Shown here piece by piece: positions 45,793 to 56,809 of a stretch of DNA of 64,000 nt. The stretch lies in NCBI GenBank assembly GCA_963931925.1, contig OZ007569.1, positions 16,163,545-16,227,544 of the forward strand, written 5' to 3'. Source of the stretch: Onchidella celtica. Its lineage: Eukaryota; Mollusca; Gastropoda; Systellommatophora; Onchidiidae. Made by a program: the position numbers and the translations under genes. The notes under the pieces were generated by a model. It saw only the letters and a list, made by a program, of their open reading frames with translations. It did no database searches and was not told the origin of the DNA. Each line of letters begins with the position of its first letter. The first letter of the stretch is position 1.

Positions 45793-47964
45793 GTATTGAC
45801 AAAATATCGTAAAAAGGCACTCTGGGTATTAACTGACCAGGCAAGACCATTCAAGAAGCGGACCATTTGTTGCAGGCTAAACTAAACCTCACCTCATAGT
45901 AATAATAATTTCTGTTTGTTTGGTAATTAACAGTATCAGACAATTTAAGGCTCTTGAAACCACAAGTAGAGCAAGTTACATTTTCTGCTTACACATTATT
46001 TGTAGTTATATCACACACAGAATTTGGGAAGAGTCCCCATACATTCTGATGTCTTTGAACTCTCATAATTCTTTACACATTTTCAGTTTGTTTTCTCCTT
46101 GTCCTCTGGCTGAAAGGGTAATGGATAGGATTAGGATTAGGGATAAGCATAGGGTTAAGGACACTTTTAGGGTAATTTGGGCGGGTGTTTGGGACATATG
46201 GAAATGGGTGATATTATGACAATAGATCACACAGCATGCACAGCAGTATCATTATCAAATATGGTTTAGCTTTAAAAATAAATGAATTGTCCTTATCTGT
46301 CAAATGATGACTATAATATGCCAAATTAAATTCCCTCTGATGCCTGGGAAGTACTAATATTTTTCACTAAAAAATTAAATACCCATTGCAGTTTTCAACA
46401 GTTTGTTATGGGTACTTGACGGTTGTCTTTTTTTAGAGAGAAACTGCAGTGGAAGAGCTTCACATGTTGCTTGTTCAATTAAGTCGAAATGCAAAACCAG
46501 TGTTTAATATATTTTCGCAGTGCCTACATTTTCCTGGAAAGGCAGATGTTGAACACTACTTATTACAAAGAAATTGAGCACTTAGTATAATTTATATTTA
46601 GATTTTTTTTTTGGTAAACAAGTGCTAGTGTTAATGCACAATGCACCATCTCATTAAACATTGTAGAGATGCCTGATTTTACAGCTGTGTTTGGCATTTT
46701 TGTGAAAGCAAAAGTATGTCATCACATTCAGCAAAAATTATATCTTTGACTGTAGTTCTCTAAGTTATGGTCTGAAAAAATCTGAAAAAATGGTCTGTAA
46801 TTTTGGAGATCACATAATTGATTGAAACTTTGCATTGGAATAGATAATATTGTTGTCATCCACATCATAGACATCAGAGCCAATCACTAACATTGAAATC
46901 ATCCAATTAACCACACAATAATATATGTGAAATTTATTTCCTTTCCTTGACCCTTTGGGGCTGATTTGAAACAATGAGAGAGTGAAATGTTAATGAAATT
47001 CGAACGCTAAAGGCCAGAATTGTTAGCATGTCTTTTCTGGCATTCACATAATTATCTGACACATGTTTACATCTTCATTTCTCAAGGACCTCAGCTTATT
47101 GTTGTTGGCCCTTTGAATGTGAACAGAATCATATCTTATTTTGGAAAAACAATCTCCACTCCCTGATCACAGTATTAGGAGTGGGGAAGTTTTCTTTCTA
47201 CAGATTCTGTAAACATAACATTTTCAATGGTATTTCAAGATTATTTACAAGAAGATTGTCACTCACCACAGTCACTGTATTCAGAATTTTGCAATTTACG
47301 TATTTGTTCAAGCTTTTGAAGGCTTCGTTACGTTTGACTAATGAAATCCAATCACAAATCAAATACATATAGTTTGACCTGTTTTTTAAGATATTCAGTT
47401 AGTATTGTTATCAATATTACAAATTTTTCCGTAAGCCTTCTTATCTGTATGTAGATATATATAATGGAATAAAGTATTAATTGCTAAACGTTCCTGAAAG
47501 GCTGTTCTTTCACTTTCTTGTATGACTATTTTTTTAAAGATTAAATAAGTATTTATAATGTTCTTTAAGAAATGAAGATGAATACCACACAGTTTATATA
47601 TATCTTAATATTGTATTGCAGTATTTCTTATAATTATTCATATTTAGACCAAACGATCTCTGTAAAACCATGAATGTTTCGAGTAAAGGCATCGGGCATT
47701 GATTCAGTTTTATAGAGAGGAGAGGCGCCAACCAAGCAAAAACAAACACTTGGAGGAAGACCAAAATGCGAAGGACCGTGAAATTAGATTCAGGCCTGCA
47801 CCTGACTTTTTCTGTTCAGGATGGGCATCAGGAAAACAACACACTGTGAATAAAAGACAAGAATGTTTAGGCCAGGGATTATCCGCCCTTTTTGTCCTGT
47901 CTACCTCGGGCAACTTTTCAAACTTGTTAAATAACACTGACGTTCCCCGGACCACCGTGACCAT
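45793..47964. other. Unassigned 2.2-kb stretch
   Basis: A gggttaagg-type motif lies near 46130-46170. No supported gene. Open frames are short and featureless. Confidence 0.4.
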
Positions 47965-48412
47965 ATTAAGACAGCTCAGTTCTTGTTTGTTCCAACTCCA
48001 CTTTTTGAGCAACTGAGAGATTCGACGTTAACACATTTGAGGCTTTAATTTTATGATAAGGAGTTAGAATAAATCGGAACTGTAAAACAGCTTGATAAGT
48101 GTCACAACAGGTGTCAAAGCTGTCACTTGTTATGTACCTCTTCTGTACCATAATAACATCTCAGTTCTTGTTTGTTCCAACTCCACTTTTTGCACAACTG
48201 AGAGATTCGACATTAAACGTTTGAGGCTTTAATTTTATGATAAGGAGTTAGAATAAATCGGAACTGTAAAACAGCTTGATAAGTGTCACAACGCATTTTA
48301 AACAGGTGTCAAAGCTGTCACTTGTTATGTACCTCTTCTGCATACTAAAAGACCTCCAGTTTTTTGCTTTTTTTTTTAGAAAATGGAGATAGAACATAGT
48401 CGAGGTTCCATT
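47965..48412 (+). mobile_element. Two tandem copies of TIR element family M3
   Basis: Two head-to-tail copies (about 47970-48150 and 48158-48412) begin with ctcagttcttgtttgttcca and share ttgaggctttaattttatga, agttagaataaatcggaact and gtgtcaaagctgtcactt. The second is longer and ends gaaaatggagatagaac. Outer terminal repeats are lost. Compare the complete copy at 34004. Confidence 0.65.
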
Positions 48413-48828
48413 CGACGGCCTACCTATGCACAATATTCCCAACTATCAAGTAGAACAGGGTTCCTAATCCTTTTTGTCATGTTTAGGCCTACCCCTTTTC
48501 AATTGTTTGAAAGTAAATTTCTCCCGGCATTATTTTGTTCTGTAACTTGAGTTTACATTTCTATCATAATACAGCAACCGACAAAGGGGACATTAGACTA
48601 CATGTACATGTATTATACTACACTGGCTGCGCAGTAGTTTTTTTTTTATTTGGGTTTTGGATAACTATAGACTACAGATCATTATCTCCAAAACTGTAGA
48701 AAGAAAAGAAAAATAGTTTTTTCATTATAAAAGAAAAAGGCATTCAAATTTTCCTCTCAACTCATGATCTTTTTTTTTTTTTTTTGTAATCATAACTTTA
48801 TGGAAAGGGTGTTGTTGGGGGGAAGGAG
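48413..48828. other. Unassigned DNA
   Basis: A hAT-like left end cagggttcctaatcc occurs at 48456 and a possible partner gattgagaacgcctg ends at 49041, but no target duplication supports them. T-rich. Confidence 0.35.
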
Positions 48829-48935
48829 GGGGTAGTCTAATTACATAGCCAAATAGAGAAAATACCAAGTGTGTTCACTGTTTAGCTATAGCTTTCTATG
48901 TAGAACACTATGTCCCCCTAACAACAACCAATGCA
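48829..48935 (+). repeat. Fold-back family fragment
   Basis: The sequence gtagtctaattacatagcc followed by gtgttcactgtttagctat and tgtccccctaacaacaacca is the relative of the fold-back inner arm near 1253-1370. Confidence 0.45.
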
Positions 48936-49539
48936 AAAATCCACAATCAGCAAATAAATTGACTCCTGGGTAGTCGAATTTTAACCCCCCCCCCCCCCCC
49001 CCGGTAACTTTGGTGAGCTTAGCCCAGATTGAGAACGCCTGGCTTAAGCCATTGTTTTGTCGACCGCCGAAAATAGCTGGATCTCAGACCCGCTAGATCT
49101 ATCGCCAAATGCAGTTCTTAAGCATTGAATATTGCTGACATTGTTTTAACCCTGTTTGTTTGAATGGTTCAGTGCACAGTAACAAAATACGCGTATGTCC
49201 TAGATGAATTACAGACGAGGAAATGAGTGGGAGTAGGGAAAAAGCCATCCATAACTTACGTAAATATACTTTTGAGTTTAGCAAAAAATTTCTACCCCAG
49301 CATTTCCTCCTATGTGCTTTTATCATAATGCTTGGCGACACCCCCCCCCCCTCCCCCGTTTTTTTCTTTCTCCTTGAACGGTCGCACGGACATCATTAGA
49401 TAGATGAATTTTCATGGCAAGACTTCGAATATGTTCGTAAACTAAATGGGATCAGGCGTGGTCTGTTTGATGGTGTCATGAGATACATACTTTTATTTGT
49501 TTGTTTTTTTATTTATAAACCTACAGGCAACAGCTTATT
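48936..49539. other. Unassigned DNA with C-tracts
   Basis: C-runs near 48986-49002 and 49340-49355. No gene. Confidence 0.4.
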
Positions 49540-51310
49540 TTAATGAGGGCAAAAATATACAAAAATGCAACCGAAGTCTTTAATTTATGATTATGTCGTC
49601 GGGTACTTGCTATATTGTTGTATGTGTATTCTTGCCTTTTTGAAAAAATGAGGATTGAAGTTTGGACGGCAAAAAGGCCTAAAAGGCATAAACATTACGT
49701 CACAACACACATATCTCGAAAAGTTTTTAACCTATTGGAATGACACTTATACCTAATATTATAATGGAATTAGGAGTGAGAGAACCACTTTCATGGCAAA
49801 ACCTAAAATCGGCAAAATGTCGCATACAATAATATGGTAAATGTCCTTTGATATCATATGCTGTAGCTTATTTTGTGAAAAAAAAAAAGAAAGAAAAAAA
49901 TATACAACCGAATTCTTTAATTTATGACCTTATTGAAAAGCGTAGGTGGCTTCTCAGACACACACCCCAATCCCACCCCCACCTAAAACTGTACGTATTT
50001 TATGGATGGCCCCAAAGCTTTATATACCAGGGCTACTGACAAATTCTGCTTAACCTAATAAAGCACCTGCTTGATTGGTACAACTCTTCCCGCTAGATCA
50101 AAGGGCGGTGTTTGTTTGATCCGAGGGGACTGGTAATTTTGCAGCTTGGGTGTGAAAAAAAATGATTAACAAATTTAACATGTTTTGCATTACGTCAGAG
50201 CAGGGGTCCCCAGAGTAGTCGATGTAGGCCCCCGCGGGTCGAAAAGATAATCCTAGAGGCGAAAACAGAACAAACAAACAGGAGGTCGATCGGGGATAGG
50301 CTAAAGTTTTAGGGGTGAAAGTTACCTAACCTTCTGGCGTTCAGACATATACTGTCCCAACCGGGTATTCTGAAGCCTACAAAATGGATTTAACACGTAC
50401 AAAGAAGGCAAACCAAATAATTAAAAAAGTGACTATATATGCATCATGAAAATTTATGGATGAACTGAAACATTCCACATGCAGAACATTGGACTTCAAA
50501 TGGCCTAGCGCCTGTATCAAATATGGAACACTGGAGCTACCTCGATTGAAAAGAAATAGAAGTGCATGTCGGGAATCATTTTCACGTTGAGAAGCATATT
50601 CTTCATATTTGTGTGTGTGTGGGGGGGGGGGGGTGTATATCTATATTCGAGTCCACAGAGAACTTAAAACATTCACTTCCTACAGGGTATCATATCGCCG
50701 GGTATTTTCCTTATACATGTACATGTATAATTGTTGTATGTGCGTTTTTTGTCTTTTCGAGAAAACGAGGATGGTAACTTTGAAGAGTTGTGTAGCATCA
50801 GATGACAACATTACGCTACAAACACACATCTCGAAAAGTTCTTAACTGATTGGAATGACACTTATAATACGTAATGAAATTAGGAGTGAGAGAACCTGCT
50901 TGCATGACAAAACCTCAAAATCCTCAAAATGTCGCGTACAGCAATAATTATGGCAAAAATATCCCCACGATATGACTTTTCAGAACTTCTCGATATCATT
51001 GTTTCGTGGTAGTCTAAAATTTCAGTGTTTCATGATTCGTCACCATGCATTACACGTTTACTTAGGCTGGTGGAGCACGGAATGAGCTCTGTGTGGCGTC
51101 TTTGTTTATTTTTTTTTTTCTAAAATGTATACACACCAGTTCACAGAGAACTTAAAACGTACAGTTCCCTCAAGGTATCTATATGATTTTTCAGATTTTG
51201 TCGATAACATTGTTTCGTGGCAGACCTAAATTTCGTTGTTTCACGATGTGTCGTCACCAAGCATCACAAGTTTACTTAGGCTGGTGGAGCACTGAATCAG
51301 CTCTGTTTGG
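49540..51310 (+). repeat. Locally duplicated noncoding segments
   Basis: 49665-49850 and 50740-50960 are direct copies (cacatatctcgaaaagtt; gaattaggagtgagagaacc or aattaggagtgagagaacct; caaaatgtcgc). 50980-51120 and 51185-51310 are also copies of each other (cattgtttcgtgg; tttacttaggctggtggagc). cacagagaacttaaaac occurs near 50654 and 51140. This looks like local duplication of a larger, unnamed repeat. A G12 tract lies near 50622. No gene. Confidence 0.6.
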
Positions 51311-51324
51311 TTGTGACAACTTCG

Positions 51325-51685
51325 CGGACACGGGGATCTAGCGGCAAGGTGCTCGCCTCCCATGCCGAGGGCACCAGGTTCAAATCCCGGTCGGTGTTGG
51401 AATGTTGGGATTTTTCTCATATTTTCAAGTCCCTGATCCTAAGGTATGTAGGATGGAGCACCTAGTCTTCTCGGATAAGAACAAAAAATTCGGAGGGCCC
51501 GTGTGCACGTTGCACACGTTAAAGCTACCTCGGCAGTTGGAAATCGTGAAGAGCAGGCTGTACAAGGCCGCTGCCCGGGCAATATTCTAAAAAAACGAAT
51601 CTCTACCACAACAAGAAAAATAAAAACAAGAAACGTGAGGTGTAAATGCCAAGGGCAGCGAATCTCCTAAAATAAAGATCTGAAC
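51325..51685 (+). mobile_element. SINE family S1, tail type I, plus-strand full copy
   Basis: The tRNA-like head (51328-51395) contains gcggcaaggtgctcgcctcc and a B-box-like aggttcaaatcccgg. The body has ctagtcttctcggataaga, gcccgtgtgcacgttgc and aggccgctgcccgggcaat. The type I tail has caacaagaaaaataaaaaca and ggtgtaaatgccaagggcag, ending near aaataaagatctgaac. It is noncoding. Confidence 0.85.
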
Positions 51686-52059
51686 ACAATCAACTCTGTT
51701 TTCTGTCTGTTTGACTCAGTGAGCGATGTCCCGCTGAACCCCACCCCACACATCCACACATGTCCCACACTAGAACCGTGACAAAACAGACTTCAATCAT
51801 TGCACGACCAGCTTTAGTGTGACTGGTCGAGAGTTTGTGGACACAGGGTAAAAGAACCAAGATTGTATCTTAAAATTACGATGCCATCTACGCAACACTG
51901 TGTACGTTGCTGGTAGACGATAATTCTGTCTCACATGACTTAAAAAAACAATGATCAAAATAACCTGGCCACAATATATTTGGCCTGTTCTGTTTTTTTT
52001 GGCTTTAACAGACCTGGCAAATCAAGTCTTTCCCTACCATCAAATCAGTTAGAGGATAT
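51686..52059. other. Unassigned DNA
   Basis: No gene or repeat recognised. Confidence 0.4.
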
Positions 52060-52445
52060 TTGGAAAGGAAGTGTATATCCGTACAACATGTTGTATGGAT
52101 AAGGACAGTCAGTGCATATCCGTACAACATGTTTACCAAAAGCGCGACTGGTGAAGGTTTGCTGAAACAAAACTTGGTACCCGTATGGTGTTCACGAATT
52201 TAAAGTGACAACACATAGAATAGCCAGATGGTCTTGGGGGCGTGAGAGTCTAGTCAGTTTGTATCAATGGGCGGTAGTCAGATTGACTAATCAGGCGAAA
52301 AGGGGTTGGGGTAGCCATTGGTGATCGACGTACACTCAAGTATATTATTAGCGCAGATCACGCAATCTCCGAGCAGAAGTCGGATTGTTTTGCTACTAAG
52401 CCGATTCATATTTTTGTACATGTTGTACGGATATTTGCTTCCATT
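52060..52445. mobile_element. Possible TIR element
   Basis: ggaaggaagtgtatatccgt-type sequence with acaacatg at the left, and catgttgtacggatat with ttgcttcc at the right, form an inverted repeat around 370 bp of noncoding DNA. The left motif is repeated once at about 52112. No target duplication is certain. Confidence 0.35.
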
Positions 52446-53393
52446 TGGAAAATCACGAGAACAGTTTTTTGGTTTTTTTTCCCGTCTTTTCTAACGTGAC
52501 AATACGGTAGCTCTACCTATAATTTGAAATTTATCAGCTTGTTTGTTTCTGATGTTCTTGCTTTAAAATCGCAAGCACAGTAACAGTTATTTTGATACGT
52601 CTTGAACATTAAATTTTCTATTCATCGTTCGGCACGCGTGCGTTGGCTTTCCTTTCCAATCACCGCCTGGCAAGCCAGCCAGCCAGCTCTAGAACTAGAA
52701 GAAACAGGTCGTTGTCCGCATTCACAAGAGACCTAAATGAACTTCTTTGTAATGGTCTACTTTTCACGTACATTATTGGGAACCGACCGGGGCTGTCTAT
52801 TCTTAGACACAGAATCCTGTCTCCTTTCACAGAGGAAGGAAAGTAATGGCCTCTGAGGTTTTGATCTCTTCAACTAATCCCGGCGTTCACGTCTTCCATT
52901 TCACTCACACGCCGCGTGGTGACTGTTTTCTGTCCTCTATTCTGGGCAAGACCATTAGCCTCGGTAGCTGTCAAAATTAGCTCTGTTCATTTTAATCAAG
53001 CTGCGCATTTTTAAATTTTTTTTTTTTATTTGGGTAAACTGATCAGCAGCAGGATGTATGATTCCTGTTTCCACATTAAGAACCGCCGAGCCAAAGCCGT
53101 ATAATTAAGACGCATCATTTAAAATGTGGACGAAAAGTGGAACAGGATGGAAGGAGGAAAAAAAAAAGAAAAAAAGAAGTCACATCAGTGGAAGCAAAAG
53201 AATAAGGAAGTAATTCCTACGCTGCGTATTATTTGCACCTTTAGGTCTGATCTCTATTTTTGTCCTAGAACCCCATGAAATTGATTGCAGTAGTTTTAAA
53301 ATACCCGGATGATTTTACATATTAAAAAAAAAGAGGAAGCAGAAGAAGAAGAAGACAAAAACCGAGAGGAAAAAAAACTTGTATATTCTTTGT
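52446..53393. other. Unassigned DNA
   Basis: A-rich and GAA-rich runs near 53155-53180 and 53330-53360. The short open frame at 52643 has no recognised domain. Confidence 0.4.
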
Positions 53394-53605
53394 TTAACCC
53401 TTTGACTGCTGACGCCGTCAAAGCTAGATTTTCTCAGATCCAGTTTATGTTGAGATCCACTTATTTCAGTTATTTCAGTGGCAAATATGATTCTTCATCA
53501 GGCTATTGATCTGTCTGTGAGAGCTGGTCACAGAGAAACAAAACCTGTAACCCACAGAGCAGTAAAGAGTTACCATCAATGGTGTTTCAGTATCGAAAGG
53601 GTTAA
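53394..53605. mobile_element. piggyBac-like MITE
   Basis: 212 bp bounded by TTAA on both sides (53394-53397, 53602-53605) with short inverted ends TTAACCCTTTG and CGAAAGGGTTAA. TTAA target duplication with CCCT-type ends is characteristic of the piggyBac superfamily. The right end plus flank is duplicated in tandem (26 bp, starts 53591 and 53617). It is noncoding. Confidence 0.55.
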
Positions 53606-53771
53606 TACAAGTCTGTTATCGAAAGGGTTAATACAAGTCTGTTGAAGTTGCTGTACCGATTCTCCTCTCTAGCAACTTTTAATGTTTATGCCCAGTTCTC
53701 TGGGAATGCTTTTCTCTAAAGTCTTGTTTCGTCTTTGCTTCGTAATAATGCGATTTCCGCGCAGTGTCATA
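53606..53771. other. Short unassigned spacer
   Basis: Holds the 26-bp tandem duplication of the preceding MITE end and otherwise nothing recognised. Confidence 0.4.
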
Positions 53772-53915
53772 TAGGGAACGGGATTTAGTGACACAGTTAC
53801 TATATTTAAAATTTACCGATGACGTCGTGGGACATTCGAACTGTTCAACGCGGTGGTTAAGGTCCCATGACGTAAATCGAATTGTGATAACTGTGTCATT
53901 CAATCCCGTTCCCTA
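53772..53915 (-). mobile_element. TA-inserted MITE family M4, deletion derivative
   Basis: 144 bp with long terminal inverted repeats (TAGGGAACGGGATT.. and AATCCCGTTCCCTA, about 29 bp including ACACAGTTA). It is flanked by TA at 53770-53771 and 53916-53917. It keeps about 90 bp from one side of the 323-bp copy at 63555-63877 (tttaccgatgacgtc; ttcgaactgttcaacgcggt) and lacks the middle. TA duplication suggests the Tc1/mariner group, by analogy only. Confidence 0.75.
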
Positions 53916-53917
53916 TA

Positions 53918-54264
53918 GGTAGAATGCGCATATCCACCATCTTGTCTGTCCGGACCCACTGAAGGCGTCGCGAACCAATCGGCGGCGAGTTCACTACTGT
54001 AAACAATGACACGTGTGTATACGCACATGGGAGACGTTCGGTCAATTCTTTCACTTCCTTTCTCTTGTTTACACGGATGGTAGTAAATCGGACCAGTTTG
54101 GATACATCATTTCCACCCCTGTCATAACAGTCAACTGCAATGCAACCAGCAGGTATTTTAACTACTTAGACACATCTGGAGGTTACACTCATCAGCTGAT
54201 CCACCGGCCATCTTGTTTGGCGGAAGTACAAAACAAAAACTCTGTGACGTCAAGCGCATTCTAC
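53918..54264 (+). mobile_element. TIR element family M2, copy 2
   Basis: It begins directly after the TA of the preceding MITE with GGTAGAATGCGC and ends GCGCATTCTACC, a perfect 12-bp inverted repeat. The interior matches 31139-31549. It is noncoding, 347 bp. The two elements are butt-joined with no host DNA between. Confidence 0.75.
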
Positions 54265-54396
54265 CAATAACATGAATTTGAACATCTTTTTGTTAACTTT
54301 GCCTTGGTTACATTTGGGTTTGGATGAAATTCTTTCACTGTTTCGCGGACTGTTGGTCTGCGCTCCTGGTAGGGTCTCCTTCTGCCCTATCGTTCT

Positions 54397-54565
54397 GTTG
54401 AGGACGCTGTGGCTTAGAGGCAAGGTGCCCGCCTTTCATGCCGAAGGGACCGGGTTCTAATCCTGGTCGGTGCAGGCGTGTTGGAATTTGGGTTTTTTCC
54501 TCATATTTTCGTGTCCCTGATCCTATGGATGGTAGGATCGAGCATCTAGTCTTCTCGGATAAAGT
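54397..54565 (+). mobile_element. SINE family S1, 5' half only
   Basis: tRNA-like head with A-box-like TGGCTTAGAGG and B-box-like gggttctaatcctgg, then cctgatcctatggatggtag and atctagtcttctcggataa. It stops abruptly in the body at about 54565. The missing 3' half means it was truncated after insertion or by recombination. Confidence 0.75.
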
Positions 54566-55117
54566 TGTATTGTTATTTTGTGCTGAACGGCACCAATGTT
54601 CCCGTCTGTTAACCTGAATTCGTTTTCTTCCGGTATGAGTTGGCGTAGTTTATGATGCATTTGTTACTGTGCCACTTGTGTGTATCTTTGTCATCAGAGA
54701 CCCCCCCCCCCCCTTCCTCCAACCAAAAAAAAGTTTGTTTTCTTTTATTGTCTATTTATTCAAAAATTGAACGTGTTGTATTTTGACCGATTTTTGCCTT
54801 TAATGCCCAGATACAGACGGCATTGAAAAAAAAAAAAATGGAAATTTACAAAACAGAATTAAAATATCAGATCACTATAGAAATATAAATGATTATTTCG
54901 AAACATTTTATGTGATAAAACAGAAAGTACATATGAAAAAAAGAGAGAGAGAGAGAGAGAGATTTGGTCACCGGGTGATTTGTTTCGTTGAAACACTGGG
55001 CATTAGAGGATGAAACACTTACCTGAGGGGAGAGAGCATGTGATAGAAGGAGTGAGAATGTGATGGGAAGGGAGAGAGAAGGGGTGGGGAGAGGGAGTGT
55101 GGGAGAGAGAGGAATGA
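54566..55117. other. Unassigned DNA with C- and A-tracts
   Basis: C14 near 54701, A12 near 54827, GA repeats 54942-54962 and GA-rich 55025-55110. No gene. Confidence 0.4.
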
Positions 55118-55203
55118 GTTTTTATTACTTGTAAAGCGCATTGAGCATTTGTTGGAAATGCGCTATATAAATGTAATTTATTATTATTATTATTATTATT
55201 ATT
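55118..55203 (+). mobile_element. (ATT)n retroposon 3' end
   Basis: cttgtaaagcgcattgagca followed by aaatgcgctatataaatg and an ATT repeat: the conserved 3' block of the elements at 57 and 4676. The 49-bp minisatellite begins immediately after the ATT tail. Confidence 0.6.
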
Positions 55204-55935
55204 GTTCCCATTTCCTCAATATAATCCAGTCTGTTGTAAGACTTGACAGTGTCTTCCCATTTCCTCAACATAATCCAGTCTGTTGTAAGACTTGACAGTG
55301 TCTTCCCATTTCCTCAACATAATCCAGTCTGTTGTAAGACTTGACAGTGTCTTCCCATTTCCTCAACATAATCCAGTCTGTTGTAAGACTTGACAGTGTC
55401 TTCCCATTTTCTCAACATAATCCAGTCTGTTGTAAGACTTGACAGTGTCTTCCCATTTCCTCAACATAATCCAGTCTGTTGTAAGACTTGACAGTGTCTT
55501 CCCATTTCCTCAACATAATCCAGTCTGTTGTAATTCTTGACAGTGTCTTCCCATTTCCTCAACATAATCCAGTCTGTTGTAAGACTTGACAGTGTCTTCC
55601 CATTTCCTCAACATAATCCAGTCTATTGTAATTCTTGACAGTGTCTTCCCATTTCCTCAACATAATCCAGTCTGTTGTAAGACTTGACAGTGTCTTCCCA
55701 TTTCCTCAACATAATCCAGTCTGTTGTAAGACTTGACAGTGTCTTCCCATTTCCTCAACATAATCCAGTCTGTTGTAAGACTTGACAGTGTCTTCCCATT
55801 TCCTCAACATAGTCGAATCTGTCATGAGACTGATAGTATATTTTTGATAGTATATTCTTTCCATTTCTGCAACATAATCGAATCTGTTGATGATAGTATA
55901 TATTCTTTCTGCTTCCTCCGCATAATCGAATCTAC
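55204..55935 (+). repeat. 49-bp minisatellite, about 13 units plus degenerate tail
   Basis: Units of 49 bp (tcttcccatttcctcaacat, aatccagtctgttgtaagac, ttgacagtg) start at 55252, 55301 and so on, nearly identical up to about 55818. They are followed by three diverged units to about 55935. Two units share the variant tgtaattcttgac (near 55530 and 55627). Open frames across it are artefacts. Confidence 0.95.
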
Positions 55936-56235
55936 TGTGGAAGTGGTTGGAATAGAATTGATATGTCAGCCCTTGATGTTTAGCTTCTCTTTGCCAGTAC
56001 AAATGAACCAATTAGTGCTGGGAGTAGAAGCCAGAGTGTGTATACGACTTATGGCTTACTCATTCTGTCTGTTTCTTTCCATTCCCTTGTTGTGGTTATC
56101 AAAGAGGTGAGGTTAAGTACTTAAGTGCCCATTTCCTTGACACATTCATTCTGATCTGCTTCCATTCATTAGTCTACAGCACACATCTGATCCAGCGTCA
56201 ATCGCTTACGAACAAGATGCGCACGCCTTCCCGTT
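55936..56235. other. Unassigned DNA
   Basis: No gene or repeat recognised. Confidence 0.4.
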
Positions 56236-56440
56236 TTAACTCTTTGGACCCGGAAACGAAAAAGAGGCAAAATGTGTGATAAATCTAAATTATATTTTCA
56301 CTGCAGTTTCAATATCGTGTCGTTCTTTTACATTCTGACGCTCCCGTAGCCACTGAAAGCCTTTTTTTTTTTTTTTTAGCTCATATTTCTTTGTCAAAAT
56401 GCTGTCTTGTATATTAATGCATTGAGCTCTGGAGGGTTAA
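56236..56440. mobile_element. Possible piggyBac-like MITE
   Basis: 205 bp between TTAA sites (56236-56239, 56437-56440). The ends TTAACTCTTTGGAC and GAGCTCTGGAGGGTTAA are imperfect inverted repeats similar in type to the element at 53394. It is noncoding, with a T15 run inside. Confidence 0.4.
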
Positions 56441-56788
56441 GCAAGGTCACTGTTTGCGTTGTTCCGTTGTGGTATAATAAGATCCAACTTTTAAGTCATA
56501 TTCTTCAGAAACATATAAGTTTTTTATTTATTACAAGTAATGCGTATATAAATGGCACAGTGTACAAATAAAAGCATTGTTGGCGAAAACCAGTGGATTT
56601 AAATTGTAAAATTTGATAATCTAAAAATGGGCATTGAAAGACAATGTCTAATCGTTACAATGTCGTAAAAACACACTTATTATGGATAAAATGAAGTAAA
56701 ATGAAACATACACATTTAGGGTTCATTCCAGTTGGTAAACATTAAAATTGAAATTGAGATTTGCTTACTTCAGTCAAAGTATCATCTT
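56441..56788. other. Unassigned AT-rich DNA
   Basis: Host-like flank of the LINE insertion. No feature recognised. Confidence 0.4.
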
Positions 56789-56809
56789 TGTTAGGGATTG
56801 GTCTATTTA
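56789..56809 (+). repeat. 21-bp direct repeat flanking the LINE pair, left copy
   Basis: Contains TTAGGGATTGGTCTATTTA (56791-56809). An identical 21-bp copy lies at 62376-62396 on the far side of LINE B, and its last 10 bp (GGTCTATTTA) also occur at the LINE A/LINE B junction (58069-58078). It is a likely target-site duplication. Confidence 0.75.

Noticed and set aside
47699-48016. Overlapping 100-codon frames on both strands
   Set aside because: No recognisable domain, mutual overlap, and the right part runs into a family M3 element.
48456-49041. hAT-like element between cagggttcctaatcc and gattgagaacgcctg
   Set aside because: The ends are only loosely inverted and the flanking 8 bp do not match, so it is not called as an element.
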